Below are positions 33,322 to 42,885 of a DNA stretch of 64,000 nucleotides, piece after piece. The notes below the pieces were generated by a model, which was given only the letters and a program-made list of their open reading frames with translations, was not told the origin of the DNA and ran no database searches. The position numbers and the translations under genes were made by a program. The stretch is from Ensifer adhaerens (GTDB lineage: Bacteria; Pseudomonadota; Alphaproteobacteria; Rhizobiales; Rhizobiaceae), in NCBI RefSeq assembly GCF_013283195.1, contig NZ_JABEKT010000001.1, positions 1,462,795-1,526,794 on the forward strand, read 5' to 3'. Position 1 is the stretch's first letter; the number at the start of each line of letters is the position of its first letter.

Positions 33322-34827
33322 TCACGTACCGCAAAAGGTCTGCTGTACTTCTTCCTCTGGCTGCGGCGGATCGGCATAGGCTGCAAAACGGGGCTGGTCC
33401 TCATAGGGTTTTGACGTCACGTCGACCAGCGCTTCGAACAGCGAGAAGTCGGCGTCTTCCGTCGCCGCGACGATCGCCTGTTCGATCCGGTGGTTGCGCG
33501 GGATATAGGCCGGGTTCACTGCCCTCATCGCCGTCGCGCGGTCGTCGGCGGCCCCCGGCTCCCGCTCAAGGCGCTTGCGCCAGTCGGCGAGCCAGGATGT
33601 CACGGCGACAGGGTTGGTGAACAGGGAGGCGAGGGCTACGTCCGCACTGGGATCGGCAGCACACTCGCAAAGCCTGCGGAAGGTGAGGGTGAAATCGGCT
33701 TCACCCTGATGCATGGCGCTCAGCAGCCCCTGCACGAGGTCAAGGTCGCCTTCCTCATCGCCGACAAGCCCGATCTTGTGGCGCATGCCGTCGAGCCAGT
33801 GTCGCTGGAAGATCGCGCCGTATTCGCCAAGTGCGTCGTTGGCGTGGTCAACCGCTGTCGCTGCCACCGGATCGAACAGCGGCACCAGCGTCTCGGCAAG
33901 CCTGGTCAGGTTCCACTGGCCGATCGCCGGTTGGCTGGCATAGGCGTAGCGCCCGAACTGATCGATCGAGGAAAACACCTTCTTCGGATCATAGGCATCC
34001 ATGAAGGCGCAGGGGCCGAAGTCGATGGTCTCGCCCGAGATCGTCATGTTGTCGGTGTTCATCACACCGTGGATGAAGCCGACATGCAGCCAGCGGGCAA
34101 TCAGCGCCGCCTGCCGCGCGACCACGGCCTTGAAGAAGGCGAGATAGGGGCGTTCTTCGTTCTTGATCTCCGGATAGTGGCGGTCGATCGCGTAGTCGGC
34201 CAGCGCCTGCACAGAAGCCATGTCACCGCGCGCCGCGAAAAACTGGAAGGTGCCGACCCGGATGTGGCTTGCCGCCACCCGGGTGAAAACGGCACCGGGC
34301 AGGATCTGCTCGCGATAGACCGGTTGGCCGGTCACCACGGCAGCAAGCGCCCGTGTCGCCGGGATGCCGAGTGCGAACATGGCTTCGCTGACGATGTATT
34401 CGCGCAGCACCGGGCCAAGCGCCGCCCGCCCGTCGCCGCGGCGCGAGAAAGGGGTCTGTCCCGGTCCCTTCAACTGGATATCGCGCCTTTGCCCGCTCCG
34501 ATCGATGACTTCGCCGAGAAGGATCGCGCGGCCGTCGCCCAACTGCGGCACGAAGGTGCCGAACTGATGGCCGGCATAGGCCATCGCAAGCGGCGCAGCA
34601 CCGGCAGGCACGCTATTGCCGGAAAAGATCTGGGCGCCGTCGCGCTCGAGAGTGGCGACGTCGAGGCCGAGTTCTTCGGCAAGCGGTCGGTTGAGCTTGA
34701 TCAGCCAGGGCTCGGCAACCGGCGTCGGATCGACACGGGCGAAGAACTGCGGTGGCAGTCGCGCAAAACTGTTGTCGAAACGGAAACCGTCGGTTTCGGC
34801 GGTCGGCGAAGGCGGCACGTAGTTCAT
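33322..34827 (-). CDS. selO: Protein adenylyltransferase SelO (YdiU family)
   Basis: 501 residues of the pseudokinase-fold AMPylator SelO, which transfers AMP from ATP to Ser/Thr/Tyr of redox proteins such as SucA and glutaredoxin in E. coli. Hallmarks: YAGHQFGTFVPQLGDGRAILLGE, QLKGPGQTPFSRRGDGRAAL, the metal/ATP residues in GVMNTDNM and IDFGPCAFMDAY, and the C-terminal TFCGT, in which Cys replaces the selenocysteine of animal homologues. Convergent with the tetR gene, 45 bp apart. Confidence 0.95.
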   Translation of the reverse strand: MNYVPPSPTAETDGFRFDNSFARLPPQFFARVDPTPVAEPWLIKLNRPLAEELGLDVATLERDGAQIFSGNSVPAGAAPLAMAYAGHQFGTFVPQLGDGRAILLGEVIDRSGQRRDIQLKGPGQTPFSRRGDGRAALGPVLREYIVSEAMFALGIPATRALAAVVTGQPVYREQILPGAVFTRVAASHIRVGTFQFFAARGDMASVQALADYAIDRHYPEIKNEERPYLAFFKAVVARQAALIARWLHVGFIHGVMNTDNMTISGETIDFGPCAFMDAYDPKKVFSSIDQFGRYAYASQPAIGQWNLTRLAETLVPLFDPVAATAVDHANDALGEYGAIFQRHWLDGMRHKIGLVGDEEGDLDLVQGLLSAMHQGEADFTLTFRRLCECAADPSADVALASLFTNPVAVTSWLADWRKRLEREPGAADDRATAMRAVNPAYIPRNHRIEQAIVAATEDADFSLFEALVDVTSKPYEDQPRFAAYADPPQPEEEVQQTFCGT

Positions 34828-34990
34828 GGTTCAACGGTAAGCGGCTCCTGCCGGGACATTCCGGCCACCGCCCTTTCGGACCAAAGTCTACACGAGCCAT
34901 CTCAATTTCGCGAGGGTTGGCTGACAAGGCGGCGCCCTCCCGCGAGAGGTCTTTCGCGGGAGGGCCGGGAGGGCGAGTGCCGTCTTCGTG

Positions 34991-35947
34991 TCAGGCGCTC
35001 AGCGCCGTCGGCGAAAGGCAGGCCTCGCAAATCGCCGCGATATGGCGATGGTCGGTGCCGCAGCAACCACCGAGGATGCGCAGTCGCGGCAAACGATCAC
35101 TCAGCATCCGATAGCGCTGCCCGAGTTCAACAGGATCGCCCGCATCGAGCGTCTCACTTTCGTCGAGCTCGCTGTGGCTTTTCGCCGACGCGTTGGCGCG
35201 GATGCCGCCGATCCTGTGCACCCAGGCGCTGTCGGTATCGAGGCTGGCCTCGAAATGATCCGGATGGGCGCAGTTGATCATGTAGTATTGCGGAAACCGG
35301 CCGGTTGCCGCGTCGACGATCTCGATCGCGTGTTTGAGCGTGCGGCCGTTCGGCAGGCGCCCGTCTGTCTCAACCGTGAACGAGATGGCGCAGGGCATGC
35401 CGTGGCTCTGCGCCGAGCGGGCGATGCCGATCGCCTCGTCGATATTGGTAATCGTGTAGGCCGAGATCATGTCGGCATCGCTGACGGCAAAGGCAGCGAC
35501 CTGTGCGGCATGATAGTCCTCGGCTTCGTCGGGGCTCATCCGGCCTGCCCTGTAGCCGTCGCCGCGCGGCCCGATCGCGCCGCTGAGCACGATCGGTGCC
35601 TGCGGCCGCTCGTATTCGGCGCGCAGTTCCGTCAGCAGATAGACGGCATCCTGGTTCAGTTCGGCGAGCGCTCCAGCATCATAGCCAAGCTTGGAGCCCC
35701 AGTCGGCACTCGCCCGCCACGTCGCCGTGTCGAGGACGAAGCCGGTGCCGTGGTGTTGCGCGATGTCGAGATACCGCGTGTAGTAGTTCAGCAGCCGCCG
35801 TCGTCCCTCGGACGTCGACAGCAGAACGAAGGAGGCAAAGTGCGGAAGCGCGACGCCTTCGTGAAAGATGAGCGTCGTTTCCATGCCGCCGTCGCTGAGA
35901 AAGGTTCCACCCTTCATGAGCGGCAGGCTGCGTCGGTATTTGGCCAT
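34991..35947 (-). CDS. Homocysteine S-methyltransferase-family protein
   Basis: 318 residues from ATG 35947 (MAKYRRSLPLMKGG). The Pfam S-methyl_trans fold is shown by FLSDGGMETTLIFHEGV, the first zinc Cys in YYMINCAHPDHF, and the double Cys in ILGGCCGTDHRHI. Methyl donor may be S-methylmethionine or betaine. The acceptor is usually homocysteine, but divergent members act on other thiols. Divergent from the TetR gene at 36187. Confidence 0.87.
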   Translation of the reverse strand: MAKYRRSLPLMKGGTFLSDGGMETTLIFHEGVALPHFASFVLLSTSEGRRRLLNYYTRYLDIAQHHGTGFVLDTATWRASADWGSKLGYDAGALAELNQDAVYLLTELRAEYERPQAPIVLSGAIGPRGDGYRAGRMSPDEAEDYHAAQVAAFAVSDADMISAYTITNIDEAIGIARSAQSHGMPCAISFTVETDGRLPNGRTLKHAIEIVDAATGRFPQYYMINCAHPDHFEASLDTDSAWVHRIGGIRANASAKSHSELDESETLDAGDPVELGQRYRMLSDRLPRLRILGGCCGTDHRHIAAICEACLSPTALSA

Positions 35948-36163
35948 GTCGGTCTCCACCCGTTTTGGTCTCGTTGGATCCCGGCGGAGCGCTCCCATTC
36001 CCGCAAGGATGGTTAAATTTCTGCCTTTTTATCATCTTCTAAACTAGGCGACTTGCGGTATACTATTGCTAATATACGTAAATATCTCAGTAAAATCATT
36101 ATGTTGCTGGTAGAGTTTTGCTGCGGCATTGCTCGCTGGTCGTGGGTTCGTTGGCGAAAACTG

Positions 36164-36174
36164 TACCGACGGTA
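36164..36174. promoter_or_regulatory. TetR-operator-like core TACCG-A-CGGTA
   Basis: A perfect 5-bp dyad inside ACTGTACCGACGGTAGGG, 13 bp upstream of the TetR-family ATG at 36187, preceded by an AT-rich segment (36010-36110) that probably holds the divergent promoters. Confidence 0.45.
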
Positions 36175-36186
36175 GGGAAACGGCTA

Positions 36187-36804
36187 ATGCGAAAGGGTGA
36201 GGAAACCCGTGCCAAGATCCTCGACGCGGCCGAAATCTCGGTGCTGGCGAAGGGCTTTGGCGCGACCTCGATCGATGAACTGATCGCCGAAACGGGCATC
36301 ACCAAGAGTGGCTTCTTCTACCATTTTCGCGACAAGAACGAGCTGGCGAAGGCGCTGCTCGAACGCTACGTCGAGAACGACGAGCGGATTTACGACGAGA
36401 TCTTCAGCCGGGCGCGCGAGCTTGCCGATGATCCGCTCCAAGCGTTTCTGCTCGGCCTCAAGCTCCTGTCGGAGCTGCTCTCCGATCTTCCGAACGGTCA
36501 TCCCGGCTGCCTGGTCGCGGTAATCTGCAGCCACGAGCGAGCCTTCGACCGCGATATCCAGGAGATCAACCGGCAGGCAGCCTTGATGTGGCGCAGGCGT
36601 TTCGGCGCGATGTTCCGCGACATCATGCAGGTCTACCGGCCACGCGAGCCACTGGATGTCGACCAGCTTGCCGACATGGTCTCGACGGTGATCGAGGGCG
36701 GAATCATCCTGTCAAAGGCGTTGAAGGAGCCGAAGAACCTGCCCGCTCAACTGTTGGTCTTCCGCACCTTCATCCGGCTGCTGTTCCAGCCGGCAGCCTC
36801 CTGA
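36187..36804 (+). CDS. TetR-family transcriptional regulator
   Basis: 205 residues starting MRKGEETRAKILDAAE. The HTH reads EISVLAKGFGATSIDELIAETGITKSGFFYHFRDKNEL; the C-terminal domain (LSDLPNGHPGCLVAVICSHERAFDRDIQEI) is of the TetR_C_33/YjdC-like kind. A longer frame from a TTG at 36118 is unlikely. Divergent from the homocysteine methyltransferase-like gene. Confidence 0.88.
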   Translation: MRKGEETRAKILDAAEISVLAKGFGATSIDELIAETGITKSGFFYHFRDKNELAKALLERYVENDERIYDEIFSRARELADDPLQAFLLGLKLLSELLSDLPNGHPGCLVAVICSHERAFDRDIQEINRQAALMWRRRFGAMFRDIMQVYRPREPLDVDQLADMVSTVIEGGIILSKALKEPKNLPAQLLVFRTFIRLLFQPAAS

Positions 36805-36807
36805 GCA

Positions 36808-37335
36808 TCAAGCCTCGTCAGCTTCCATCGCGTGCGCCAGTTCGGCGAGCTTGCGGACGGTGTTGAGATTGCGCGCCGTACCCGTTTTGAGCGCCGGCAG
36901 CTTCATCTTCGACGGCCCGGAACCATTGGGATAGTGCACGTAGATCTCGTGTCCTGCGACTACGACCTCTTCGCCGTCGGGCGCAACGAGCTTGTCGAGT
37001 GCATCCGCCGGTGCTGCATTCGGCAGGAACACCACATGCAGGAGGTTGGTCTTGGCATCGGGGAAAGGAGAGGCGTCGGCAATCGCCCGTAACTGCCGGG
37101 CATCCCGGATGACAACGCCGGGCACCTTGCCGAGTTTTTCGCCAAGGACCGCGCCGAGCTTTACCGCCGCCTCCGGCGCCGGCAAGTCAGAGCGGAACAG
37201 CACGTTTCCGCTCTGGATGTAGGTCTTCACGTCGCTAAAGCCGAGGCCCTCGCAGATCGCCCTGAGATCGGCCATCGCCAGCTTGCCGGTCCCGCCGACA
37301 TTGATGGCGCGAAGAAGGGCGACGTGAACGGGCAT
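36808..37335 (-). CDS. DUF1697-family protein
   Basis: 175 residues. The start VHVALLRAINVGGTGKLAMADL, then YIQSGNVLF, is diagnostic of DUF1697, a widespread family without known activity. ATG 37335 begins 10 bp after the stop of the oligopeptidase gene, so the two are likely co-transcribed. It ends 3 bp from the convergent TetR gene. Confidence 0.9.
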   Translation of the reverse strand: MPVHVALLRAINVGGTGKLAMADLRAICEGLGFSDVKTYIQSGNVLFRSDLPAPEAAVKLGAVLGEKLGKVPGVVIRDARQLRAIADASPFPDAKTNLLHVVFLPNAAPADALDKLVAPDGEEVVVAGHEIYVHYPNGSGPSKMKLPALKTGTARNLNTVRKLAELAHAMEADEA

Positions 37336-37345
37336 CGGCCTCTCC

Positions 37346-39460
37346 TCAGCCTTGCATCTTGCCGGCGACCTTGATGGCGAAGGCATATTCGAAGGCGATC
37401 TCTTCCAGGCGCTGGAAGCGGCCGGAGGCGCCGCCGTGGCCGGCGTCCATGTTGGTTTTCATCAGGATCGGCGCGGTGCCGGTCGTCTTTTCGCGCAGGC
37501 GTGCCACCCACTTCGCCGGTTCCCAATAGGTCACGCGTGGGTCGGTGAGCCCGCCAAGCGCCAGGATCGCCGGGTAGGGTTTTGCCTCGACATTGTCGTA
37601 GGGCGAGTAGCCGGCGATGATGTCGTAGAACTCGCGGCTGTCGATCGGGTTGCCCCATTCCGGCCATTCCGGCGGCGTCAGCGGCAGCGTGTCGTCGAGC
37701 ATGGTGTTGAGCACGTCGACAAAGGGAACGGCTGCGATGATGCCGGTGAATTTCTCCGGCGCCATGTTGGCGATCGCGCCCATCAGCATGCCGCCAGCCG
37801 AGCCGCCTTCAGCGACGATGTTCGCGTAGGAGGTGAACTTCTCCTGATTCAGATAGTCAGCGGCGGCGATGAAGTCCTTGAAGGTGTTGGTCTTCTTGGC
37901 CATCTTGCCGTCTTCGTACCAGGAAAAGCCCCGGTCCTTGCCGCCACGGATATGGGCGATGGCATAGACGAAGCCACGGTCGGCGAGCGACAGGCAATTG
38001 GTGTTGAAGCCGGCGGGAATGGTGATGCCATAGGCGCCGTAGCCATAGAGCAGGCACGGTGCCGAGCCGTCGAGCGGGGTATCCTTGCGATAAAGCAGCG
38101 TGACGGGAACCTTGGTTCCGTCCCAGGAGGGCGCGAAGACACGGCGGGTGACGTAGTCGTCGGGATTGTGTCCCGACGGTACTTCCTGGGTCTTCAAGAG
38201 CGTGCGCTCACGCGTCGCCATGTCGTAGTCGAAGAGCTGCGACGGCGTCGTCATCGACGAGTAGGAAAAGCGGATGACGTCGGTGTCGTATTCGGCAGCA
38301 CCCGAAAGCCCGAGCGAATAGGCCTCTTCGGCAAAGGCGATCGCGTGCTCCTCGCCGGTCTTGCGGTCGCGGATGACGATTTCCGGCAAGCCGTCCCGGC
38401 GCTGCAACCAGACGAGATGGCGCGCATAGGCCATGTGGTTGAGGATCAGCGTGCCCGGCTTGTGCGGTACGAGCTCTCGCCAGTTCTCCTTGCCCGGCGC
38501 ATCGACCGGCGCTTCCATGATCTTGAAATCCTTGGCGCCATCGGCATTGGTCAGGATGTAGAAGACATCCCCGCCCTCGGTCATCGCATATTCGAGGCCG
38601 ATGACGCGGCCGGCCACCAGCTTCGGCTCGGCTGTCAGATCCTTTGTCGAGAGCAACCGGTACTCGCTGGTCTCGTGATCGTGGATGTCGATGTAGATGA
38701 CGTCGTCGAGGAGAGAGCCGCCGACCGACATGAAGAAGCCTGGGTCCTTCTCCTCGTAGACCAGCCGGTCGTCCGCCTGGGGGCTGCCGATCACGTGGTG
38801 GAATATCTTCGACGGGCGGTGGTTGTCATCGAGCACGGTGTAGAAGAAGCTCTTACCGTCCGGTGCCCAGGCGCCGCCGCCGCCGGTGTTCTCGATCACG
38901 TCGGCAAGATCCTCACCCGTCGAGAGATCACGCACCTTCAGCGTGAAGTATTCCGATCCCTTGTCGTCGTAGCCCCAAAGGCCGCGGCCGTGGTCGGACG
39001 AGTGGTCGAGGCCGGCAAGGCGGAAGTAGGCCTTGCCTTCCGCTTCCTTGTCGCCGTCGAGCAGGACCTGCCGGATCGTCTCGTCCTTGCTGTCACCGTC
39101 GCGTGGAATGCGGAAATAGCGTGGCTGCTCACCGCCGGTCACATAGAGGCTGCCATAGGCGAAGGGACCGTCCTTTACCGGGATCGAGCTGTCGTCTTCC
39201 TTGATGCGGCCGCGCATCTCGGCAAACAGCGTCTTCTGCAGCGCCTTGGTGTCGTCCATCGCCGCATTCATATAGGCGTTTTCGGCCTCCAGATGTGTGC
39301 GGATTTCAGGGTTGAGGATCGAGGGGTCCTTGAACATCGCCTGCCAGTTGTCGTCCCGCAACCAGGCGTAGTCGTCGGTGCGGGTAATGCCGTGGCGCGT
39401 GTCGGTCACCGGCTTTTTCGCGGCGACGGGAGCTTCGGGCAGGTTCTTGAAAACGGACAA
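37346..39460 (-). CDS. ptrB: Oligopeptidase B (S9 family serine peptidase)
   Basis: 704 residues: a seven-bladed propeller followed by an alpha/beta-hydrolase catalytic domain. The catalytic Ser is in EGGSAGGML (about residue 553), Asp in LGGLTDPRVTYWEPAKW, and His in NMDAGHGGASGRF (about 671). The last motif and HIRGGKDRGFSWYEDGK are typical of oligopeptidase B, which cleaves short peptides after basic residues in the cytoplasm. No signal peptide. Confidence 0.93.
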   Translation of the reverse strand: MSVFKNLPEAPVAAKKPVTDTRHGITRTDDYAWLRDDNWQAMFKDPSILNPEIRTHLEAENAYMNAAMDDTKALQKTLFAEMRGRIKEDDSSIPVKDGPFAYGSLYVTGGEQPRYFRIPRDGDSKDETIRQVLLDGDKEAEGKAYFRLAGLDHSSDHGRGLWGYDDKGSEYFTLKVRDLSTGEDLADVIENTGGGGAWAPDGKSFFYTVLDDNHRPSKIFHHVIGSPQADDRLVYEEKDPGFFMSVGGSLLDDVIYIDIHDHETSEYRLLSTKDLTAEPKLVAGRVIGLEYAMTEGGDVFYILTNADGAKDFKIMEAPVDAPGKENWRELVPHKPGTLILNHMAYARHLVWLQRRDGLPEIVIRDRKTGEEHAIAFAEEAYSLGLSGAAEYDTDVIRFSYSSMTTPSQLFDYDMATRERTLLKTQEVPSGHNPDDYVTRRVFAPSWDGTKVPVTLLYRKDTPLDGSAPCLLYGYGAYGITIPAGFNTNCLSLADRGFVYAIAHIRGGKDRGFSWYEDGKMAKKTNTFKDFIAAADYLNQEKFTSYANIVAEGGSAGGMLMGAIANMAPEKFTGIIAAVPFVDVLNTMLDDTLPLTPPEWPEWGNPIDSREFYDIIAGYSPYDNVEAKPYPAILALGGLTDPRVTYWEPAKWVARLREKTTGTAPILMKTNMDAGHGGASGRFQRLEEIAFEYAFAIKVAGKMQG

Positions 39461-39616
39461 GGCATGTCTCCGGGATTTATGCGGCGGGAGACACTGAGAT
39501 AGAGAGCCGGGCTGCGCCGATCAAGCGGAAAGGTTTTTGACGTTTGGCGGTGCCTTCTCCCCGGAAGGGAGTGGGGAGAAGGCAGGGCAGTCTTTCGGTT
39601 GACGCTCGTGGAGCGG

Positions 39617-39829
39617 CTAGCCTTTTGCTTTCAATTGCTTTCGGTATTCATCGACCGGCAGGCCGCCGACGCCCCAGTCTTCGAAGGCCACCTCGTCGAT
39701 GACGACGAAGGTGGTGGCCGGGCTCTTGTCGAGCACGGTGACGAGCAGGTCGGTGACACCCTTGATGAGGGCTGCCTTCTGTTCCGGGGTTGCACCTTCG
39801 CGGGTGATCTTGATGTTCACATAGGGCAT
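39617..39829 (-). CDS. 4-oxalocrotonate tautomerase-family enzyme
   Basis: 70 residues. Met is followed by the catalytic Pro (MPYVNIKITREGATPEQKAALI), exposed after Met removal. The beta-alpha-beta unit is complete (TFVVIDEVAFEDWGVGG). Small keto-enol tautomerase that forms hexamers. Last gene of a GST / NTF2-like / tautomerase operon, 10 bp after the NTF2-like gene. Confidence 0.92.
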   Translation of the reverse strand: MPYVNIKITREGATPEQKAALIKGVTDLLVTVLDKSPATTFVVIDEVAFEDWGVGGLPVDEYRKQLKAKG

Positions 39830-39839
39830 TGCTGGTTCC

Positions 39840-40235
39840 TCAGGCTGGTTGTCGAATGTCGTAATGAAAGACCTTGGCGATGATCTGCCAGCGCCCGTCG
39901 ACGAAGATCAAGGACAGGAAGTCGGTAAACGCCTTCTCGCCAATGGCACATTGCACCTTGGCAAAAGCCGTTACGGGTCCGGCAAACTCGATCGAGACGA
40001 TCCTGTCGGCACGCTGTTCGCCGCGGCTTGCCGGCGAGGGGCGCTTGTCGACGATAGGGAAATACCTGTCCATGTCGAGTTCGAGCAGTTCTCCCTCGGT
40101 CGCCGTGGCGTAGTGGGCTTTCGGGTGAAAGACCTCGCGCAGGATTGCCGTGTCGCTGAAATAGAGCCCGTCGAAATAACGTCCGAGCACATCGATGACG
40201 GCGGCAAAGCGTGGATCGTTGTGGGTGCCGCTCAT
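39840..40235 (-). CDS. NTF2-like (SnoaL/lumazine-binding type) protein
   Basis: 131 residues of the cystatin-like NTF2 fold: an N-terminal helix pair (FAAVIDVLGRYFDGLYFSDTAILREVFHPKAHYA) and the sheet ending TDFLSLIFVDGRWQIIAKVFHY. These small cone-shaped domains are isomerases or ligand binders; the activity here is unknown. ATG overlaps the GST stop by 4 bp (ATGA), so it is coupled to it. Confidence 0.85.
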   Translation of the reverse strand: MSGTHNDPRFAAVIDVLGRYFDGLYFSDTAILREVFHPKAHYATATEGELLELDMDRYFPIVDKRPSPASRGEQRADRIVSIEFAGPVTAFAKVQCAIGEKAFTDFLSLIFVDGRWQIIAKVFHYDIRQPA

Positions 40236-40846
40236 GCCGCGATCAGTCCTTCCGCCTTCATGGCCGCCTGCACCGCCGGGCGCTGGCCGACGCGTTGCAT
40301 ATAGGCCGTCAGCTGGGGCCAGGGCTCAAGCGAAATTCCGGTGACGCTGGTCCAGTTGACGACGGTGAAGAGATAGGCGTCGGCAACGGAAAAGGTGTCG
40401 CCGAGCAGATGGGCGCGACCGTCGGACAGCAGGGCTTCGACGTTGCCGAGCCGTTTGCCGACCTGCGCTGCGGCAGCTTCCTTGGCGTCGGCGCTCGCCG
40501 TCTTGCTGAACAGCGGCGAGAACGCCTTGTGCAGTTCGGAAGCGATGAAGTTCAGCTGCTCCTGCAGGCGGGTTCGTTCCAGCGTGCCGTTGGCGGGTGC
40601 CAGTCCTGCCTTCGGAAAGCGATCGGCAATATACTGCACGACGGCTGCACCCTCGGTGACGACATCGCCGGTCTCGAGCACCAGCGCCGGCACATAGCCC
40701 TTGGGGTTGATCGCCTTGAAATCGGCGCCGCTTTCGGTGAGGTGGGTGACAGTGTCGACCTTGACGATCTCGAACTCGACGCCGGCTTCGCGCAGGCTGA
40801 TATGGGGGGAGAGCGAGCAGGCGCCGGGGGCATAATAAAGCTTCAT
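40232..40846 (-). CDS. Glutathione S-transferase, beta class
   Basis: 204 residues (MKLYYAPGACSLSPHISLRE). The active-site Cys of beta-class GSTs is in APGACSLSPH, and the glutathione-binding cis-Pro is in KGYVPALVLE followed by VTEGAAVVQYIAD. The N-capping box in the C-terminal domain (LGDTFSVADAYLFTVVNW) is present. First gene of the three-gene operon. Divergent from an HxlR-type regulator, probably its sensor for electrophiles. Confidence 0.93.
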   Translation of the reverse strand: MKLYYAPGACSLSPHISLREAGVEFEIVKVDTVTHLTESGADFKAINPKGYVPALVLETGDVVTEGAAVVQYIADRFPKAGLAPANGTLERTRLQEQLNFIASELHKAFSPLFSKTASADAKEAAAAQVGKRLGNVEALLSDGRAHLLGDTFSVADAYLFTVVNWTSVTGISLEPWPQLTAYMQRVGQRPAVQAAMKAEGLIAA

Positions 40847-40980
40847 GGCCAAATTCCTTTTGCAATTGGGTCTCTGTCGAAGACGGCGGAACCTAAACCG
40901 ATGCGATAACTTTTGTATATGAGATTACTTTATGTTACCGACGTTTCAGGTTTCCCTGGGGTAACTGGAGAATTTTGCCC

Positions 40981-41382
40981 ATGAGCTTGAAAATTCGAAA
41001 GAATAGGGCTGCCGCCCTGCCACCGACCTGCCCGGTTGGCGAATGCATGGTCATGCTCGGCGGCGCCTGGGCGCCCAACATCATCTGGTATTTAAGCGGC
41101 GGCCCGCGCCGCTTCAGCGAGCTCAAGATCGACATTCCCGGCATCTCGGCAAAAGTGCTGAGCACGCGCCTGAAGGACATGGAGGAGAAAGGCGCGATAG
41201 AACGGCGGATCATGCCGACATCGCCGCCCTCGGTCGAGTACCGGCTGAGCGAGCTTGGTCAGGAGTTCGTGCCCGCAATCCACGCGATCGTCGAGGTCGG
41301 CTACAAGCTCAAGCTTCGCCGCGAAGCGAAGCTCGCAGAGGAAGCCGCTGCCCTGAAGACGGAGCATGCGGTGCCCGCCTGA
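40981..41382 (+). CDS. HxlR-family transcriptional regulator
   Basis: 133 residues. The HxlR winged helix reads CPVGECMVMLGGAWAPNIIWYLSGGPRRFSELK, then ISAKVLSTRLKDMEEKGAIERR. The two N-terminal Cys are placed where redox-sensing Cys lie in HypR/YodB/QorR relatives. ATG 40981 has GGAG at 40967-40970. Divergent from the GST operon, so thiol/electrophile-responsive control is a reasonable inference. Confidence 0.88.
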   Translation: MSLKIRKNRAAALPPTCPVGECMVMLGGAWAPNIIWYLSGGPRRFSELKIDIPGISAKVLSTRLKDMEEKGAIERRIMPTSPPSVEYRLSELGQEFVPAIHAIVEVGYKLKLRREAKLAEEAAALKTEHAVPA

Positions 41383-41409
41383 CCGCAAACTATAGCGCAG
41401 TGTTGAAGT

Positions 41410-42342
41410 CTACCATCGGCCCTTGAGCGACTGTGCTGCATGCTCGATGAAGGCGCGGACTTTTGGTGTTTCCGCCTGCCGATCGACGAAGCAGGCGTAG
41501 AAGTCGAAGGGCTCATGGTCGGTGTTGGCAACACCTTCGCAAGGTGCTCCGCCGAACAGCGGCACAAGCAAGCCGCGCGCAATCAAGTCCGTCGCGATGA
41601 AGGCGCCAAGCCGCGTGATGCCGGCACCGGCGATCGCCATTTCGGCCAGCGTGTCGATATCGTTGCTGACGATCGTTGCCTTCAGCTCGGGCTCGAAGCG
41701 CAGGCCGTCGCGCACGAAGCCCCAGCGAAAGATCCGCCCGTGCCCGGCGTAACGGTAGACGAGGCAATGATGATGGATCAGGTCTTCCGGCCGCTCGGGC
41801 CGACCGTGCCGCTCGATGTAGGAGGGGGAGGCACAGATGACCATCGGCACCGAGGCAAGCTTGCGCGCAATCAGCCCAGGCTCCAGCTGCAGGCCGAAGC
41901 GCACGCTGATATCGATGCCTTCGCCGATGTGATCGATCTCCCGGTCGGTGACCACGAGTTCTATCGAGACTTCCGGATGCCGCTCGGCAAAAGATGGCAC
42001 AAGCGGCGCTACCACATGTCGGCCGAAGGCGACGGAGGACGCGATCTTCAGCGATCCCCGCGGCTCCGCATTCAGTGACGCGACGGCAACGGCTGCGAGT
42101 TCGAGATCGTGAACGACGCTGCGCACCCGGTCGAAATAGACCCGGCCGCTCTCCGTCAGGCCCAACTGCCGTGTTGTGCGGCTCAGCAACCGCGTTCCGA
42201 GCGCCCTCTCAAGCCGGGCGATATTCTGGCTCGCAGAGGCCGGTGTGATGCCGAGCTTGCGCGCCGCCGCGGCGATGCTGCCTTCCTCGACGCTCCGGAC
42301 GAAACTCTCGACGCCGCGCAATGTATCCATAATGACATCCAT
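41410..42342 (-). CDS. LysR-family transcriptional regulator
   Basis: 310 residues. The HTH reads GVESFVRSVEEGSIAAAARKLGITPASASQNIARLERALG; the effector domain contains IGEGIDISVRFG and IAGAGITRLGAF. ATG 42330 (MDTLRGVESF) may be the true start. Convergent with the HxlR gene and divergent from the small DUF2798 protein gene. Confidence 0.88.
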   Translation of the reverse strand: MDVIMDTLRGVESFVRSVEEGSIAAAARKLGITPASASQNIARLERALGTRLLSRTTRQLGLTESGRVYFDRVRSVVHDLELAAVAVASLNAEPRGSLKIASSVAFGRHVVAPLVPSFAERHPEVSIELVVTDREIDHIGEGIDISVRFGLQLEPGLIARKLASVPMVICASPSYIERHGRPERPEDLIHHHCLVYRYAGHGRIFRWGFVRDGLRFEPELKATIVSNDIDTLAEMAIAGAGITRLGAFIATDLIARGLLVPLFGGAPCEGVANTDHEPFDFYACFVDRQAETPKVRAFIEHAAQSLKGRW

Positions 42343-42480
42343 CGAATAGTTGTTTCAATTCGATGGTTTTGCCTAATTCTGAACAAGGCTGCAATGGTCT
42401 ACCTGCGCGCGGGACCATCCGTATAGTGCCGGCCATACCGCACGGATGATCCTTGCGGACAAGCTACGGAGATCTTCATC

Positions 42481-42753
42481 ATGGAAGATACGATACCCCC
42501 GCTGCGGGTCGCGCGCAGCCGCAAGCTGCCGCCCCGCGCGGTGCCGATTGCCTTTGCTTTCTTCATGTCGGCGATCATGGCGTTTCTGATGTGCTGCGTC
42601 ATCGTCGGCGTCAACACCGGCATCGACGCCGGCTACCCCGCCCGTGTTCTTAGCACCTATGTGTTGGCGATGCCGGTGGCATTCCTTTGCGTGCTGACCG
42701 TCCGACCCTTTGTCCTGAAACTCGTCGGTGCCGTCTGCCGCATGCCCGGTTGA
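42481..42753 (+). CDS. DUF2798-family small membrane protein
   Basis: 90 residues with two membrane helices (AVPIAFAFFMSAIMAFLMCCVIVGVNTG and YVLAMPVAFLCVLTVRPFVL) separated by a short loop. The pattern matches DUF2798. Function unknown. Divergent from the LysR gene, which might control it. Confidence 0.85.
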   Translation: MEDTIPPLRVARSRKLPPRAVPIAFAFFMSAIMAFLMCCVIVGVNTGIDAGYPARVLSTYVLAMPVAFLCVLTVRPFVLKLVGAVCRMPG

Positions 42754-42885
42754 GTTTTCGGGCCCGTCCCGGGGAGCCGGGACGGCCGTTGCATTCAAGT
42801 CCACATCTCAAGTGAACCGCCTGTTCAGCCACAATTCAGCCTTGTGCCAATATGCTGCGATCATTGTTCCTGGGAGGGGTTCGTG

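Noticed and set aside
33490-35277. Plus-strand open frame opposite selO and the methyltransferase-like gene
   Set aside because: Spans the gap between two real minus-strand genes and resembles no protein.
37352-39502. Very long plus-strand open frame (over 700 codons) opposite oligopeptidase B
   Set aside because: Its codons are the mirror of a well-matched catalytic protein on the minus strand; the translation is Arg/Val/Gly-rich with no family resemblance. High GC keeps the antisense frame open.
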